Source: Glandiceps talaboti (Eukaryota > Hemichordata > Enteropneusta > Spengelidae). From it: a stretch of 64,000 bases of DNA. The notes under the pieces are model-generated. The model saw nothing but the letters and a program-made list of their open reading frames with translations, did not search any database and was not told the DNA's origin. The translations under genes were made by a program, and so were the position numbers. Position 1 is the first letter of the stretch, and each line of letters starts with the position of its first letter. The stretch covers positions 17,153,842 to 17,217,841 of the forward strand of contig NC_135549.1 in assembly GCF_964340395.1 (NCBI RefSeq), written 5' to 3'. Shown here piece by piece: positions 62,049 through 64,000 of the stretch.

Positions 62049-63339
62049 CTTATACACAAGTGGTTAGCAAAGAACGGAAGTGGTCTAAACTTGGTGAAAT
62101 TTCAACAGTCCCTTGGGATAGGTCAAAAGGCTATTGAATAATTACCAGTTGTATTCCAGAAAATTGACATTAAATACATACATACATATAAATAATTTTC
62201 TTTTGAGGTTTCTGTATGAAGAATTAAAATTAACAATGGAATTTCAACATTAATAATTATGATGTAATTATGCATTTGCCTCAGGATTTATACTGTAGGT
62301 GTATGGCCATGAGTGGGAGCTTTAGAAGGTTACATTAATATTCACAAACAATAATGACATGATGACATCATTGGATCTATTCACAATGAACAACACGGCC
62401 TTACTAGAGAGTGGCCTCAATACCCTACCCACATATAGTATCGATAACACATCAGCTAAACTGTATATGGCAAATTAACATAATATGGTAATGTCAGGTG
62501 TGAAATTGCAAACTGTTATATGAAAACTAACACTGGAGTAAGATAATCTAGAACAAAGACAGGTAAATAATGAGTAGGGGTCAAGGTATGCTACATGATA
62601 CAACATTCATGTCATGTCCGTTGACCTAGCCCATTGAGTAAATACGGACATCTGTTATTTAAACAACAGGTTTTTTTGACTCCCTTGTTCTATTTTTGAA
62701 TCATTTCAAAGAAAAACATATTTTCATTTGAATAGATAGAAATCAGTATAGCAGAGACACTGCCAAGTGCAATTACAGATCTCAACTGATGGATCAATTT
62801 TGACCTTCAGAACTACTATGTGTCCACTGATAATTGAGAGTGCACTGTATGTGAATATCATACTTGTAGCTTTTCATTTTGTAATTAATCGTGAAATATA
62901 GATACCAGCCGTCAAGGTTAGAACAAAACAATCTGACAACAACATGTTAGGTTGTTGACAGATGTGTATGAAATTGATGTGGTTTTTTCCATGAGACTGC
63001 CACACCCCACCTTACAAAATGACATCTTGAACATTATGGTAATTCATGTACATAAATAATGTTAATACACCTACTCTCACATACACAGCACTTTATATGA
63101 ATGATGTAATTTCATCATTATATCTACATCAACTACTTATCTACGTTTCACCTCAGGTGATACATTTTTGGGGATAATACTCATCTCCAGCGGACCTGAT
63201 TAATACAGGAAGGATGTTTAAAGGGAGGAATAGTTTTTTACGTGTCTTCCTGTCTCACCTTAAATGTTCATATTCATGTATTCTCTCGCTAGATTCTGAG
63301 TGTAAGTCTAAATGAGTCATGCCGTCGTTTCCCAACACC

Positions 63340-63720
63340 TTCTCTTTCATAAGGTATTCAAGTTTTGAAACACAAACCAGGTATTCTAAATTTTGAAGGA
63401 AAAAAAAGAATCACTCCAACATTTCTCAACACCTTCTTATAAGGTACTAATCTGAAAAAACAAGCCAGGTATTCAGCATTAAAAAAAACACAAGTCAGGT
63501 ATTCTACATTTAAAAAAAAAATCAAGCCAGGTATTCTAAAATTTGAAGAAGAAAAAAGTCATAACGACACTGACATTTCCCAAAATTGTTGAAAAAAAAA
63601 AGAAATCATTCCAACATTACCTAACACTTTCTCATAAGGAATTCTAATTTTGGAAAACAGGTCAGGAATTTTACATTTTGAAACACAAGTCAGGTATTCT
63701 AAATTCTGAAAACCAGTCAT
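63340..63720. repeat. Degenerate tandem repeat with A-runs
   Basis: CAGGTATTCTAAATTTTGAA and AAAAAAA blocks recur about seven times, with larger units including TCATAAGG and CTCCAACATTTCT. Confidence 0.85.
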
Positions 63721-64000
63721 GTTCAAGTCCTGTTCCAGACATTGCCTATCTGTAATTTGTAATGCCTACAGACTATCACAGCTTACTAGGATTACAAAGT
63801 CAAAACCTTTGATATGTCAACATTATGTCATCATGTTTACAGAAAAAATACTCCAAAAGGGAAAAGCAAATGTTTGTTTTTTATTCATAGACCACAAGGT
63901 ACAGTAAATATCATTAGGTAATAATGTAAAATTATGTTTTTGATTACTCCAAAACTGAAGATTTGAGTGACTGATTTTATTTCAACTGTCGTCCTTATGT

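Noticed and set aside
1-64000. CRISPR arrays, bacterial operons, rRNA or tRNA genes
   Set aside because: The direct repeats are contiguous without unique spacers, the gene is intron-split, and no cloverleaf with a clear B box was found.

Overview
The window is nuclear DNA from a metazoan, most likely a marine invertebrate (invertebrate deuterostome or lophotrochozoan; the sequence alone does not decide). It is AT-rich, has long introns, and is packed with microsatellites, minisatellites and short inverted-repeat transposons. No bacterial or viral gene was seen.

One protein-coding gene is supported. It lies on the minus strand from about 32780 (start codon) to beyond the left edge of the window. 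It encodes an L1-family neural cell adhesion molecule (the L1CAM / NrCAM / neurofascin / CHL1 / neuroglian family). Twenty coding exons were traced by hand. All twenty junctions keep one open frame, giving 1056 codons plus one base: signal peptide, two mini-exons, six Ig domains and four and a half fibronectin type III domains. The second half of FN3-5, the transmembrane segment and the ankyrin-binding tail must lie to the left of base 1. The FN3-3 domain carries a furin-like RQKR motif where vertebrate L1 proteins are cleaved.

Layout. 1-2750: intron holding a 1.4 kb 42/40-bp minisatellite that stops 14 bases from the FN3-5 donor. 2751-9350: FN3 exons. 9351-10932: intron with a 0.7 kb GTAT/GT microsatellite. 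10933-23797: Ig exons, with introns full of tandem arrays, fold-back elements, and a decayed second copy of the Ig6 exon split by a palindromic transposon. 23798-32698: long introns with two mini-exons. 32699-32788: signal-peptide exon. 32789-64000: about 31 kb with no convincing coding exon, either a 5' UTR intron with regulatory DNA or intergenic DNA. It holds simple repeats, minisatellites and several MITE families.

Mobile DNA defined within the window: a four-copy MITE family with GGCCT ends, a two-copy MITE family with ACTGCACTAGCTG ends, a hAT-like family of about 172 bp with AGTGTGCCCT ends and 8-bp target duplications, two elements with CAGGGCTC ends, two large fold-back elements, and a 5'-truncated LINE with a 14-bp target duplication nested in an older repeat. 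Names of families not recognised from the sequence are descriptive only.
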